From: Drechmeria coniospora
Taxonomy: Eukaryota > Ascomycota > Sordariomycetes > Hypocreales > Ophiocordycipitaceae
Length of the DNA stretch: 64,000 nucleotides
Direction: 5' to 3'
NCBI RefSeq assembly: GCF_001625195.1
Contig: NC_054391.1
Location: forward strand, 248,001-312,000
In this document: piece after piece, positions 1 to 10,676 of the stretch
Layout of the letters: every line of letters begins with the position of its first letter
Position numbering within the stretch: the first letter of the stretch is position 1
Position numbers and translations under genes: made by a program
Notes under the pieces: model-generated
What the model saw: only the letters and a program-made list of their open reading frames with translations
Databases searched by the model: none
What the model was told of the DNA's origin: nothing

Positions 1-607
1 CGCGGCTAGTCATTGTCCAAGTTCCACCCGCCGTCACAGGACGAGAGCGAGGATTCGACTCTGGTAGCGCCGTCACGGCAAAGTGAATCGACACTTTTGC
101 CAACCCACTATGCGATGCGAGCGGCCGTCACCATCATTGGCCGATCCGACGATTCAAGTTTGGCCAACCACCGCCGGACGCAAATGGCGCAGTTCACGTG
201 CAGACGTCGAAGGATTTCAACTCGTAACGTAGCACATGCTACGGAGCCCTGCCGCTCTCTCGCACCCAGGTGTATACTGCGTTTTCGGCCTCATAGTCGA
301 CCGTGATACAAGCTTACATGGACCAACTACAAGCTTACGCTGACTAGATACCGATACTCGCAACAGAAAATGTCCGACTCCGTTTGGAGGCGAACGAATT
401 GCCGGACAATGCAGATCCGAAGGCGTGCATCATGGCCACGAGCCGGAGACGAGTGCGGCGTGCTCTCTATAAAGTCCATGATCTCCGTGCCCAAGGTGAC
501 ACGCATCTCCGGTCATCTCCTCGCTCTCATCTTGTTCACCACGGCACACCTGCACACCTTCTCTCCGCCACACGATATTCGTCCGGCTCGGCTCACACCA
601 CAGCATC
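1..607. other. Intergenic DNA upstream of small secreted protein gene
   Basis: No convincing coding region is visible. The last 100 bases before 608 are C/T-rich (for example around 510-600), as is common in fungal promoters just upstream of a start codon. No recognisable TATA box or operator was identified. Confidence 0.4.
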
Positions 608-1130
608 ATGCATACCGTTACCCTTCTCAGCGCCGCCCTGGCTACCCTGGCCGCCTCGGTCGTGGCGTCGCCGACCCCCAACGCTGCCGCGCCGGAGCAG
701 GTGGAGATTAGAGATTTCGTCGCCACCGTCGTCACGGACCTGAAGGAGTACACCACCACCTACGACGCCGAGTTCAAGATTGACGGCCCCGTCGCCAAGG
801 ACCTCAAGTGCTACATGAACGGCCAGAAGCTGGGCGGCCGGTTCGAGGTCAACCCCTGCGAAGGGTTTCAGTACAACTTCGGGCTCACCAACACCGTCGA
901 TGAGCTGTTCTTCATGGTCCGCATGGGCTACAACAAGGGCTCCGGGTACGTCGCACCGCCGTGCCGTGGCAGACGGTTGGCTAACGATTCACTTTCGCAG
1001 CGAGGAATTCTCGGGCCAGGACATGCTCCCCACGTCGATGTGCGAGGAGGAGGCGCAGCCCAACAAGGACATCTTTGTCAGGAAATGCCGCCAGAACGGT
1101 CCCCTGACCGTGACCCTGGATCCCAAGTAA
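608..1130 (+). CDS. Small secreted cysteine-containing protein (two exons)
   Basis: The start gives a typical signal peptide (MHTVTLLSAALATLAASVVA, probable cleavage before SPTPN). One intron at 946-1000 (55 bp, donor GTACGT, acceptor TTCGCAG) joins the two parts in frame, because 608-945 is 112 codons plus two bases and the second exon restores the frame to a TAA at 1130. The mature protein is about 135 residues with four cysteines (in CYM, PCEG, MCEE and KCRQ contexts), enough for two disulphides. Reading through the intron instead breaks the pattern. I do not recognise a family. Size, signal peptide and cysteines fit an effector-like secreted protein, but that is inference only. Confidence 0.72.
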
Positions 1131-1818
1131 ACACGCGGCATTGGGAGCGGACACCCTGTCGGCGGGCGACAGGATACCGAGGCTCGCAGGCTCAAGGCCA
1201 CAAAAGTACCTCCTTATTAGACGAAAATACCTGTGCACCTTTGCGAGATTGATATCCCTCGATACGAGATTTGACTCGGGCCCACTAGCAAGTCGGCATC
1301 GGTTGCGACCCATGCAACACGGAGCCTTAAATCCTTGGCCCTGCCAGTCGTGAACGGGGCCATCTTGCCACCGCTTCGTCTACCCCATGGGCTTGGACGC
1401 AGGCAAGAAGACGCAACCAAGAAGACGCAACTCCATGGCCGTGAGAACTTGTAGCGCCGTGGGTACTTGTAGCATCTGCGGTATTGTACTCGTACGCCGC
1501 GCCCAAGTGCAGGTGTACAGTATATGAATAGCATCTTGGTTTCGTGCACCGTTGCTGTCCCGTGACACCTAATATTCCTCCGGAACGAGCGACAGTCTCG
1601 GATCATCCCTGCGGCTTGTGGAGAAATGCAGCCTTGGGCCCGCCGGCCGGTGGCAGGGTAAAATTCCACTTGCGTGCCGTGGAAGCAAGTGCCTCGTGTG
1701 TGCGTGGCCAACGACGCTTCCATGGTGCCGTCGAGCCTACGTGCCGAAAACGACGTGCTCGAGCGGTCCGTTCCAATGCCGCGTCGCGCCCACGGTTCGT
1801 CGCTCGTCAGTCGTCGGC

Positions 1819-4270
1819 TCACACGGTCGGGCCCCCGGTCGGCACAGTCCCGGCAGGATCGTACAGCGGCGCCCATTGGGCCATGGGGGAGAAGCCGTCC
1901 CAGGCAGGCGAGTCGAAATTGTTGAGGGGGAAATGCGGCATCTGCTTCAGCGGATCGCCCGCGATCAACTCGCCGGCGCCGGCGCCGCCCGTCATCCATT
2001 CCGTCAGCGAGGTGAAGGCGTTGGGGTCGAAGCCGAGGTCCCCGACGTCGTCGGCGTCGGCGTCGGCGCTCGCCGTCGACTTGGCCACGGCCTCGAACGC
2101 CCTGCCGTACAGGTCGCCCGCCATGTTGCGAATCTTCTGCACGGACTCGGAAGGGGCGAGCTCGATGAGGCTGTCGAACAGCTGGACGGCCCTCGTGGCG
2201 AGATGCTGGTCGAGGGACACAAACTCGTGCGTCGGGTTGACGAGCAGGTTGGCGAGGAGGGTCGTCAGGGCCGACATGTGAGGGCAGCAGCATTGCCTGA
2301 GACGTCAGCGGGGGCCCGTCGCGGAGCGTCCGTCGAAGGGACGGGGGGCCTACCAGACAAGGCACTCGGTCGGCGGGGACTGCTCAAAGAGCTTCATGCA
2401 GGCGCGGCTCAGCTCGACGCAGTGGCTCCAGGCGCCGACGAAACGCGGGTCGGCGTCGTCGCCGGGCAGGGGCGCGGCCGAGGTGTGGGCGTCCATGGCG
2501 CGCACAAAGGCACGAAGCTCGTCGGCGTCGGGCGAGGCGCACCGCGCGAACCAGTCGGCGTTGTTGCCGTGCAGCCCGTGCGTGTTGAGGGTGGCGAGGA
2601 GGTAGGCGTAGTGCATCTTGGTCATCATGATGACCTCGCACGGCTTGAGCGTCGAGGCTACGTGCTCGACGCGAAAGGCCGTCGGGATGCGCCGGTACCA
2701 ATGCTCGAGCTGGCGCTGCAGGTCGGCGGCGCGACGGCGGCGCTCGTCGGGCGGCGCCTTGGTCGAGCGGTTGGAGTAGAGCTGGTCGTAGACCTGGCCC
2801 TCGACGTGGGCCAGGTCGACGCGCAGGCGGTGGAAGTTGATGTGGGTGAGGCCGTCGGGCGTCCAGAGGAGGCCGGCGCCGTCCGAGACGGTCAGCGACG
2901 GCAGCGGCACGTCGATGTCGGCGTCCATCTGGACCGAGGGCGCCTTGATGCGCAGCGAGATGTCCTCGAGGCGAGCGTGAGCGGGCGGGCGGGCACGGGC
3001 ACGGGCGGGCGGGCCGACGAGGCGACGTACCTTGTCCAGCGCGTAGGCTATCCAGAAGACGCGAGACCGCTGCAGGTTCTCCTCGGGCGTAAAGTAGGGC
3101 ACGGAATCCTGCGAGTGAAGGCGCAGGCGGTGGGCGAGCCGCACGGCGGTGCCGATGATGACGCTCGCCGGCTTCGTGTCGCTGCTGTTCTGGAAGAGCA
3201 GGACGAGGCCGAGCAGGACCTGGATGCCAAGCAGGTCCCGGTCGCGCGTGACGAGCTCCGACAGCACCGACTGGGCGTTGCCGAGGTAGAGATTGGCCGC
3301 GCGGAAGCGATGGGCACCGCTGCCGTCCTGGAGTCCGTCGGGCGTCGGCGTGCGCAGGGCGAGGGCGAGGACGACCTGGATGGCGGCCCAGGCGGCCCTG
3401 TCTCGTCGGAAGTCATCCTCCCGGTACCAGCGGTCGAGGAGGGCGACGAAGGAGGCCCGGTCAAACAGGGGCACGACGAGGCTGAAGACGGAAAAGTAGT
3501 GGTCGACGATGGGCATGATCTCCTCGGCCGGCGGCAGGGGAAGCTCGTCGGCGGAGGGCAGCGAGGCCGAGGACGGCCGCAGGGAGGTGAGGGGGGTCGA
3601 CGTCGACGGTCGGCGGTCGGTCCTCGACGCCGCGTCGGGGCTCGTCGCCGTCGTCGGCATCGACGCGTCGTCGTCCTCGTCGGCCGGCGGGAGGAGGTCC
3701 GTCGGCGCGCGTCTCGGCTCCGTCGCGGCGGCGGAGAGGCGGATGATGCGCTGCAGCTGCCTCTCGATCCTCGAGAGCCTGCCTTCGACGGTGCCCGCAG
3801 CGGCGGGGCTGGGGTCCCTCTCAGCGGAGGCACGAGCCAGGGGGACGGAGGGCGGAGGGGAGAGGAACGCACCCCGGCGTCGGCGGCTCAGGCGGCACCC
3901 CGGCCGTCGGCTTCGTCCGGGGAGGGACGCCTCGGCGGCGGGCGATGCTGGTGCGGCATTCCGCCTTGTAGAGGAGGCAGTTGGAGCAGGTCGGCAGCAC
4001 CATGTCGCACTTGATCTTCTTTGTGCAGCACAAGTCGCAGGCTGGCCCGTCGAGTCAGCGGAGGCACCCGATTCATTGACGGGACGGATGGCCGGTACTT
4101 GCCCTTGCGGCGACTCGGCCGTCGAGGCCCGCCGTCTCCGCCGCCGGCCAGCATGGAGACGGGTTCGACGATGGCGTGCGGGCGGCTGCTGGCGATGCCA
4201 GGGAGCAGAGACGAGATGGTTGAAGAGGAAGAGAAGGTCGGTCGGAGGTGGCGAGCCGACGAGAGAGCAT
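1819..4270 (-). CDS. Zn2Cys6 fungal transcription factor with MHR domain (five exons)
   Basis: I infer five exons: 4270-4099, 4041-3873, 3817-3031, 2964-2354 and 2296-1819. The phases agree at every junction and give 738 residues. Exon 2 carries a perfect binuclear zinc cluster, C59-x2-C62-x6-C69-x6-C76-x2-C79-x6-C86 (CDLC, KIKCD, PTCSNC). Exon 3 then has a heptad-like stretch (RLSRIERQLQRII) and the start of the fungal-specific transcription factor domain (PF04082 type), including RVFWIAYALDK and, across the intron at 2965-3030, DISLR. A family hallmark, CLVWQ...SALTTLLANLLVNP, spans the last intron (2297-2353). The intron at 3818-3872 and the choice of first Met (4270, alternatively 4321) are the least certain parts. 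It should be a nuclear DNA-binding regulator. Its targets are unknown and no adjacent biosynthetic cluster is seen. Confidence 0.82.
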
Positions 4271-4321
4271 AGGATGGCGAATGATGACAAATTCAAGGCC
4301 TCGCCACCGACGCCACGGCAT

Positions 4322-6644
4322 GCCTCAGGCACGGAAGATTCGGCCGCATCTCGCGGGAAGGTTGATCCGTCATCGCCAGCGGCCGTACGGGCACCGTCCC
4401 GAGCAGAGCGTTGCCACCACGACGGCCAGCTGCAAGCACTTTCAAGTAAGAACCCACGTATGCGGTTCATGTGCTTGCGATACATGCACCGAAGGTATTC
4501 GCACGGGTACCATCTGCGCAGCCGAAAGCGTTGGTACCCGCACTTGCAGTGACCTGCGCAGCTGCGCACAACCACGGCTCGCCTTGACGGCGGTAGCACT
4601 TACTTGTACCGGTACGGAGTCGGGTGTACCTGTCCTGGTGCGGTACGGAGCGAGGGGTAAGGAGCAGAGTCGCGGCCGCTACGAATACCAAGCCCATCCC
4701 GCACCACGACTAGCACGCAGTACCTGGTCGAGCGCAGGGCGCTTGTACATGGTCTTGCACGCTACAGGCACGGCGGCGGCGGGAAAGTACAAGTACACAC
4801 CTACGCGTAAAGTGCTCCCTGCAAGCATCAGCGGTTGGCGGCACCCAGCACCCACTATGCCCCAGCAGTTGGCGGCACCCAGCACCTGCAATGCACCAGC
4901 AGTTGGCAGAACCCAGCGCCTGCTACGCACCAGCACTAGCACTATTACTCGGCAGCACCCAGCACCCAGCACCTGTTATGCACCAGACTGCTGCGCATAT
5001 ACCGTACAACAAGCGCGTGCACCGAGTAGTTGCACGCATCGCTGGTCTGCCGAGCGATGCCGAAGCCGCGCAGAGTACATAATGGGTTGCAGGAAAAGAG
5101 AGGGAGCGTCGCGAAGACCCGGAATCGTGAGGAGCGTCATTCGGTCGAAGCGACGGTGTCGAGCGGGGGTCGGAGATCCAGGCGCACTGTGGGGGACGCC
5201 TCGGTGCCTGGTAGCCCGCGACTGATGTGATGTGACTTGCGGCGTATGTAGTAGGTACCTGTCGACGACATTTGGTGGGTACAGGTACTTGTGGTCGGAG
5301 CACGCCGTACTGGGCAGCACCAGCTTGCATTTGCACCGTAGCTACCGCCTCATACAGCAAGCCAGTCGTACAGCAGGTGAACATGCAAGCTGTCGGCACA
5401 TGGGCGCGCACTCGAGCACTCGTGCATGTCCACGTCGGGTGCGCCATGTACAGGTACATGAGCTTTCACTATACGCATGTAGTCTGTACTTGTATCCACG
5501 CTCATCCACCGTCCACCATGCTCCCCTAAATACTCTGTACAAGCGCCTGTACTTACGGCACACGTGCCAATCACCTCGTCGGGCACACACCTACGGCCAG
5601 CAAGGTCCGCGCCAAACATGCGACGCAACCATGGTGTCGTGGCCGACCATGCCCGCACCAGACGGAGGCCAAACGACCAAACAGAGGCCACGACTCGAAC
5701 GGCGCCCGAGACAGCGAGCGCAAGCACCGCTCACCATTCACTTCGTACCACGAGAGTGTGCACCCGGGCACCGCGTGTCTCGCGACACGGTGGCCGGCTG
5801 CGCGGCGAAGCGACGACATTCAAATGCCGCAGGTGAATATGCGCACGAACGAGCAAGTACTGTACAGTAAGTACAGGTACATGGCACGGAAGCGGGTGCG
5901 AGCATACGTAATGCGTCCGTACTTGCGCTCGTCCGTGCACCCGGTACCTGGGCACCCGTGCGGCGTGCCCACTCCGTACCGAGTACCGGCAGGACGGCGG
6001 GGGGCACCGGGCGAATGGCTGTACAGGGTACTCGGCACCTGGCGGTCGGGCACAGCGATTGCTTGTACCTTTGGCGTACTCGCAGGTGCGCAAGTCGTGG
6101 CGGTGACGGGTGCGGAGTACAGGTACTTGCACGGGCAAGCATCAAGTATTACTTGATTGCACCGGTGGGGGGACACCATCAAGTATTACTTGCAGCGAAC
6201 CATGCCCCGTGCAGCACATGTGCCCTGTGCCTGTGCCGTAGGTGCCTGTTCCGTAGGCTCCTGTGCTGTAGGCTCCTGTGCCGTAGGCTCCTGTGCTGTA
6301 CTGTAGGCTCCTGTGCCGTAGGCTCCTTTGCCGTAGGTGCCCGCGCCGCACCTGCAACCAAGTACTGCATAGTACGGTACTGCTTACTCGGTTGTGCAGG
6401 TCCTCCGTACGTCGAGCGCTGGTACGGTACCGAGCTAGTGACAGCTCGCAATAATACGTGTGAATATTGCAATACGTGTGAATAATGCAAGGCGGCCGGG
6501 TGGCAATTCTTCTCGCCATCAACCATCCCACCCAGACACCATGCTGGCTCGCCCGCACAAATAGGACATCTGCCGCTGCGAAGCTCGCCCCGGACCGACC
6601 ATCGACGGCCGCTTTCCCTTTGTCGCCGCCGATTGTCGCCGACA
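4322..6644. other. Intergenic region dense in GTAC-containing words
   Basis: No gene is supported. The stretch is saturated with short words such as GTACTTG, CAGGTAC, GTACAGTA and GGTACGGAGT, many containing the palindrome GTAC. Near 4845-4970 a short imperfect repeat (GCACCCAGCACC) recurs. The many overlapping open frames look like by-products of this low-complexity GC-rich spacer. Confidence 0.5.
6195..6345. repeat. 15-bp minisatellite
   Basis: The unit CTCCTGTGCCGTAGG, with variants CTGTGCTGTAGG and GTTCCGTAGG, repeats in tandem about eight to nine times. It lies in the spacer between the transcription factor and the secreted protein gene at 6645 and encodes nothing evident. Confidence 0.8.
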
Positions 6645-7625
6645 ATGCAGCTCCTCATGCGGCTCTGCGGCCTTTTCCTCGCCTCGCTGTCGTGCGTCCA
6701 CGCCGCGGCCCCGACGGCCACGGGTGAGTGCCGATGCCTGACGGATGCTCGGTTCCCGTGCTGACGCGTCCGCCCAGACCGTTGTCCCCAGGGCGAACCG
6801 ACGTGGCCCGACTTGATCCGAAACGTGTCCACCTTCGACGACGGACGCCGAGAGCTGTCGGACAGGGGCCTCGACTGCGGCCGCACCGACGATGGGGATT
6901 ATTGGTGCGCGCCGCAAAGATCCGCGGACGGAGATGGAGACTGGCATCGATTCGACAGGCTGTCGATACGAGTGGACCTGGGCGTCCGAGACAACGACAA
7001 GCAAGAATACAACCTCGACGCTTACTTTGGCGACGAGAGCATCCTCAAAACCGGCGATGAAGCCCACCTCACCAAGCTCGTTCGCAACCTCAAGGGTGGA
7101 GAGGTTGCCGTCGTCGACGTGGCGCTGCCGGCCGTCTTCGGCACCAAGACGCCCCCCCCTCCGTGCGCTTCAGAATTTCAAGATCGTGCAGAACCCGACG
7201 AAAAAGAGCGGTTTCGTCATCCTCGGTACGCCGGCCCGATGCCTCCCTTCCTCCCGCGCAAGCTGAGCCCTTTTCTTCCCCTTCCCTCCTTGCAGGTGTC
7301 CGTCTCATGGCACGTCATGCCTGTTCTCGACTGCCCTTGATCCATGCCCAGTACCACGAGATCAACCGTCGGGTGCACACAAAAGCCGTGTCGGACTCTT
7401 TCGCCTGGATGTTTTACAATGTCGTCTGGACCGCGCCGTTGGATTTCCGCTTCTGGGCTGGCATCCTATACAACTCGAGTAAGTAAGCCCACGACGGCAA
7501 CCTGCAGGCGGCGGCCGCTGATGGCACCAGCGACGACGGAGAATTTCCAACGGCACAAGAATCAGGTAGGTCGCTCGACTTGACCTCGAGCCGAAACTCT
7601 TTGCTGACGTCTCCAGACGGCGTGA
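6645..7625 (+). CDS. Predicted secreted protein, multi-exon, with a frame break at a C8 tract
   Basis: The start at 6645 gives a signal peptide (MQLLMRLCGLFLASLSCVHA). An intron at 6724-6777 (GTGAGT...CCCAG) continues in frame into DRCPQGEPTWPDLIRNV. Exon 2 reads well to about 7150, where a run of eight C residues coincides with a needed shift of one base. Beyond it LQNFKIVQNPTKKSGFVILG continues, then an intron at 7226-7295 leads into a stretch ending DFRFWAGILYNS. Good splice sites at 7479-7530 and 7566-7616 would add two tiny exons ending at 7625; otherwise translation stops at 7486. I recognise no family. The protein should be extracellular. The frame break may be a sequencing error in the homopolymer or a true null mutation. 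Confidence 0.55.
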
Positions 7626-9013
7626 ACCGGCGATGCTCGGCGCCGCCGGGGGAGGCGTGCGAGAAGACGTCGCCGAGAAGGCAACGGCCGAGGGCCTGTG
7701 TCGTGCCCCCATCGCCGCGCTGCGTCGGGCCGGCTGGTTCCGGGGGGCGGGAGCAGATGTCACCGCCACCGCAAGGCAGCCACCCAGCGAGCACCAGCCA
7801 CAGCAGCCGGCAATGGGACCCCGGCTTGGAAGCGAGCGGCACCCCTCAACCACGTGGCGGCGTGGCATCGGCACCCGCGTGGGCGCCAGAATGACTCCAG
7901 CAGGGCCGACTTGCAGTACTGGCTTCGCTCTCCGCGCACGTGTGCACACGCTTGAAATATTCCCTGCACCTGCGTGTCTTCGTACGGTGCAAGTACTTGC
8001 GCCGTGTTCCGTGCATGCACACGTAGAATAAGCAAGCGTGGTTGTGCACAGTCACGTGCCGGGCTGCTTACTGTACTTTACTTGGGTGCCTGGTACCGGC
8101 CGCGCCCTGACCCTGGACGGCACGTGCCGTGGTGTCAGGTACTTTGACAGGTATAGTGGGGGTGGCCAAGTGTCGACTCACTCTGTAATTACAGTAAGTA
8201 TTACGCCGTACGGAGTACTTGCAAATTGCACCGTCAATTTTGCCCAGTGACTGTGCGGTACTTGCATCTCGGGCACGGTACGTACTTGGCCGCAACCACT
8301 CGTATCTTCTTGTACAGGCCAGTACTTGCGTGCGCACCCACAAGTCATTGCCAACGCCTACGAACCACTGCAGAGTGCGTGTGCAGTACTGACAAGCAGA
8401 GGCTGCAGCGGCACGTGCTGTACCGTAGGCAACTCGGGCTTGCGAGTACTTGGACGTGTACCCACGGCCAACGATCAAGTACGCATGCCGCCTTCGTACG
8501 ACGACGAGCAAGTGTTGTAGGGACACGCAACATACAGCACGGCTCCAGGCACTAGAAGGTGCTGTAATTACAGCGAGTACGGGGTACCTGGTAGGGTGCG
8601 GCGCGGTGTGACCTACGTTCAGGTACGCGCAGGTACATGTGCACGCGGTGCATGCGGGTACCTGGACTTGCGCTTGGGCTCCTCCTAGTATTCAAGGCCA
8701 GTTCTTTGTACTTACTTGCTCCGTGCCCTCTACAGTGTAGGCGTGGTGCTCGTACGGAGTACCGAGTGATGCGAGTGATTACGCGGCCTTGACCGCCAGC
8801 ACGTTGCCTGCTCCTGCTCGTGATGCCTTCACTCCTGTTTCAGCATCCCATGCTTGGCAGCCCTTGAGCTCGACTCGCCTCGCTCCGCGTCCTTTGGGCA
8901 CGGCACCTCCATCACCCACCGTCCGCGTCCCCCGCCCGCGTCGCCGTGGACGACGGTCCCGCCGCCGGTGCCGGAGCCGTCCCGTTGGCCGCTCTCTCCC
9001 GTCCGTTACGCCA
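7626..9013. other. GC-rich spacer with GTACTTG-type words; possible 5' leader of F-box gene
   Basis: No independent gene is supported. Positions 7900-8760 again show many GTAC-containing words, including GTACGGAGTAC near 8211 and 8752. An open frame in phase with the F-box protein begins at 8789, but its first 75 residues are Arg/Pro-rich low-complexity sequence, so it is more likely leader than protein. Confidence 0.4.
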
Positions 9014-10357
9014 ATGTCGCTCGCCGACCTGCCGCCCGAGCTGTGCGTCTCCGTCCTCAAACGGCTCTGCCTCGCCGACCTGCGCTCCGTGGCCGTCGTC
9101 GGCCGTCCGTTGGCCCTCCTCGCCGAGCCTCTGCTCTACGCGGCCGTCGAGGTGGCCTGGTCCGGCCGTGAGGCGGCCCCCTTGGCCTCGTTGCTGCGGA
9201 GCTTGGTCCGGGAGCCCGAGCGACGCGGCCACGTCCGCAGCCTGCGTCTCGTGGGCAACGTCGAGGACGAGTTCGAGGCCGACGAGCTGCCCGAGCTCGA
9301 CGCCGCGGCCTTTCCCGTCGCCGGCATGGCCGCCTTTGTCCGGTCCACGGCCGTGCCGCACGCGGATCGCTGGGTCGACGAGCTGCGGTCCGGCAGCGTC
9401 GACGCCGTCGTCGCCGTCCTCGTCGCCATGCTGCCCAACCTCGCCGAGCTCCACCTCGGTGCCAACTTCACCGTCGACAACGGCCTCCTGGGTGAGATGC
9501 TTCGCCGTGCCGTCTGCGAGCCGTCCGAGCACCCGCGGCTGCCCACCTTTGCCGCCCTTGGCCGCGTCGACTTCTCCCGCCGCGCCGACGAATGCTACCG
9601 CCGCGAGGCGAGCAACTCCGCCGACGTCCTCCCCCTGTTCTACCTGCCGAATGTTCGTCACCTTGCCGTGTCCGTCGACAACCCGTCCGAGTTCGCCTGG
9701 CCCGTATCCGCGCCGCCGACGCCCTCGTCCGTGACCGAGCTCGAGCTCCGCCGGCTACGCGAATCACGCCTTCGGCCCCTCCTCGCCGTCCTCGTCCATC
9801 TCCGACGTCTGCACTGGCACTGGTATTACCAAGAGGATCTGGACGAGCCCGTGAGCGCTCCCGTCGTCGAGCTCGACACCATCGCCGCCGCCCTCTCCGC
9901 CGTTCGTGCGACCCTCACGCACTTGACCATTCGCGCCGACACGTGCCCGGCCTTCTCCTACGGCGCCTACGATCCGCCGCGACTGCGGACGCGAGCTTCG
10001 CTGGACGGATTGGCCGAGCTCGGGATCCTGACGAGCCTCTGCATCCCCTGGGCCTTTGTCGCCGGCTTCTCCAAGCACGCGGCGAAACCGCTCGATCGTG
10101 CCCTGCCGCCGAATCTCGAGATGCTCGCCTTGACGTCCGACCTGTGCCACCACGACGAGTGGCACTGGGACGACGGCTCCATCGTTCTGGCCGTCCAACG
10201 CGCGCTCGAGAGCCGGCCCGAGCCGCCTCGGACGAAGCTGCGTACCGTCGTCCTGCCGCTCCCCGTCGGCCACGGCGAGCTCGCGGCCGAATGGATGCGG
10301 GCGCTCGCGCGCATCGGCGCCGACGCCGGCGTCGACCTACGATTGCCGTCGTCGTAG
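9014..10357 (+). CDS. F-box protein with leucine-rich C-terminal region
   Basis: The chosen start gives MSLADLPPELCVSVLKRLCL, a clear F-box (LPPEL then ...L..L....L at residues about 3-40), the segment that binds Skp1 in SCF ubiquitin ligases. The rest (447 residues in total) contains recurring leucine-rich segments (LPNLAELHLGANF, LPNVRHLAVSV, SVTELELRRL, LTHLTIRA, LEMLALTSDL) spaced like degenerate leucine-rich repeats, so a substrate-recognition role is likely. An upstream in-frame ATG at 8789 would add 75 low-complexity residues; I prefer 9014 because the F-box is normally N-terminal. No intron is needed. The substrate is unknown. Confidence 0.8.
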   Translation: MSLADLPPELCVSVLKRLCLADLRSVAVVGRPLALLAEPLLYAAVEVAWSGREAAPLASLLRSLVREPERRGHVRSLRLVGNVEDEFEADELPELDAAAFPVAGMAAFVRSTAVPHADRWVDELRSGSVDAVVAVLVAMLPNLAELHLGANFTVDNGLLGEMLRRAVCEPSEHPRLPTFAALGRVDFSRRADECYRREASNSADVLPLFYLPNVRHLAVSVDNPSEFAWPVSAPPTPSSVTELELRRLRESRLRPLLAVLVHLRRLHWHWYYQEDLDEPVSAPVVELDTIAAALSAVRATLTHLTIRADTCPAFSYGAYDPPRLRTRASLDGLAELGILTSLCIPWAFVAGFSKHAAKPLDRALPPNLEMLALTSDLCHHDEWHWDDGSIVLAVQRALESRPEPPRTKLRTVVLPLPVGHGELAAEWMRALARIGADAGVDLRLPSS

Positions 10358-10676
10358 TCTCGTTTTCGGGGGACCGCGCCGTTGACGAAACTTGGACCGA
10401 CATTCCCCCCCGACGCCCGCCGTCCTCGCCGAAGCGAACCGGCCTCGTCCCGTTTTTTTGCTTTCCTCGCCGACGGGCGGACGGCTCGATGTGTACTTGC
10501 GCGAAACAATCTATTGTGCCGGCAACTATTTACGTGCAGAATCCCGTACATGATTTCCACCCACCGTCTCCTCTGCTGAACAGTCTCCTGGCGGAGATGC
10601 TTTCACCGCCGTCATCTTCCGCCACCTGCTCCGATGGTTGCGCCGGAGGGCGGCCTGCGGTGACCCTATGCCCCTT

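Noticed and set aside
1618..4014. Long plus-strand open frame (798 codons) opposite the transcription factor
   Set aside because: It is the antisense shadow of the GC-rich regulator gene; composition is Arg/Gly/Val-rich with no domain, and the minus strand has consistent exons and motifs.
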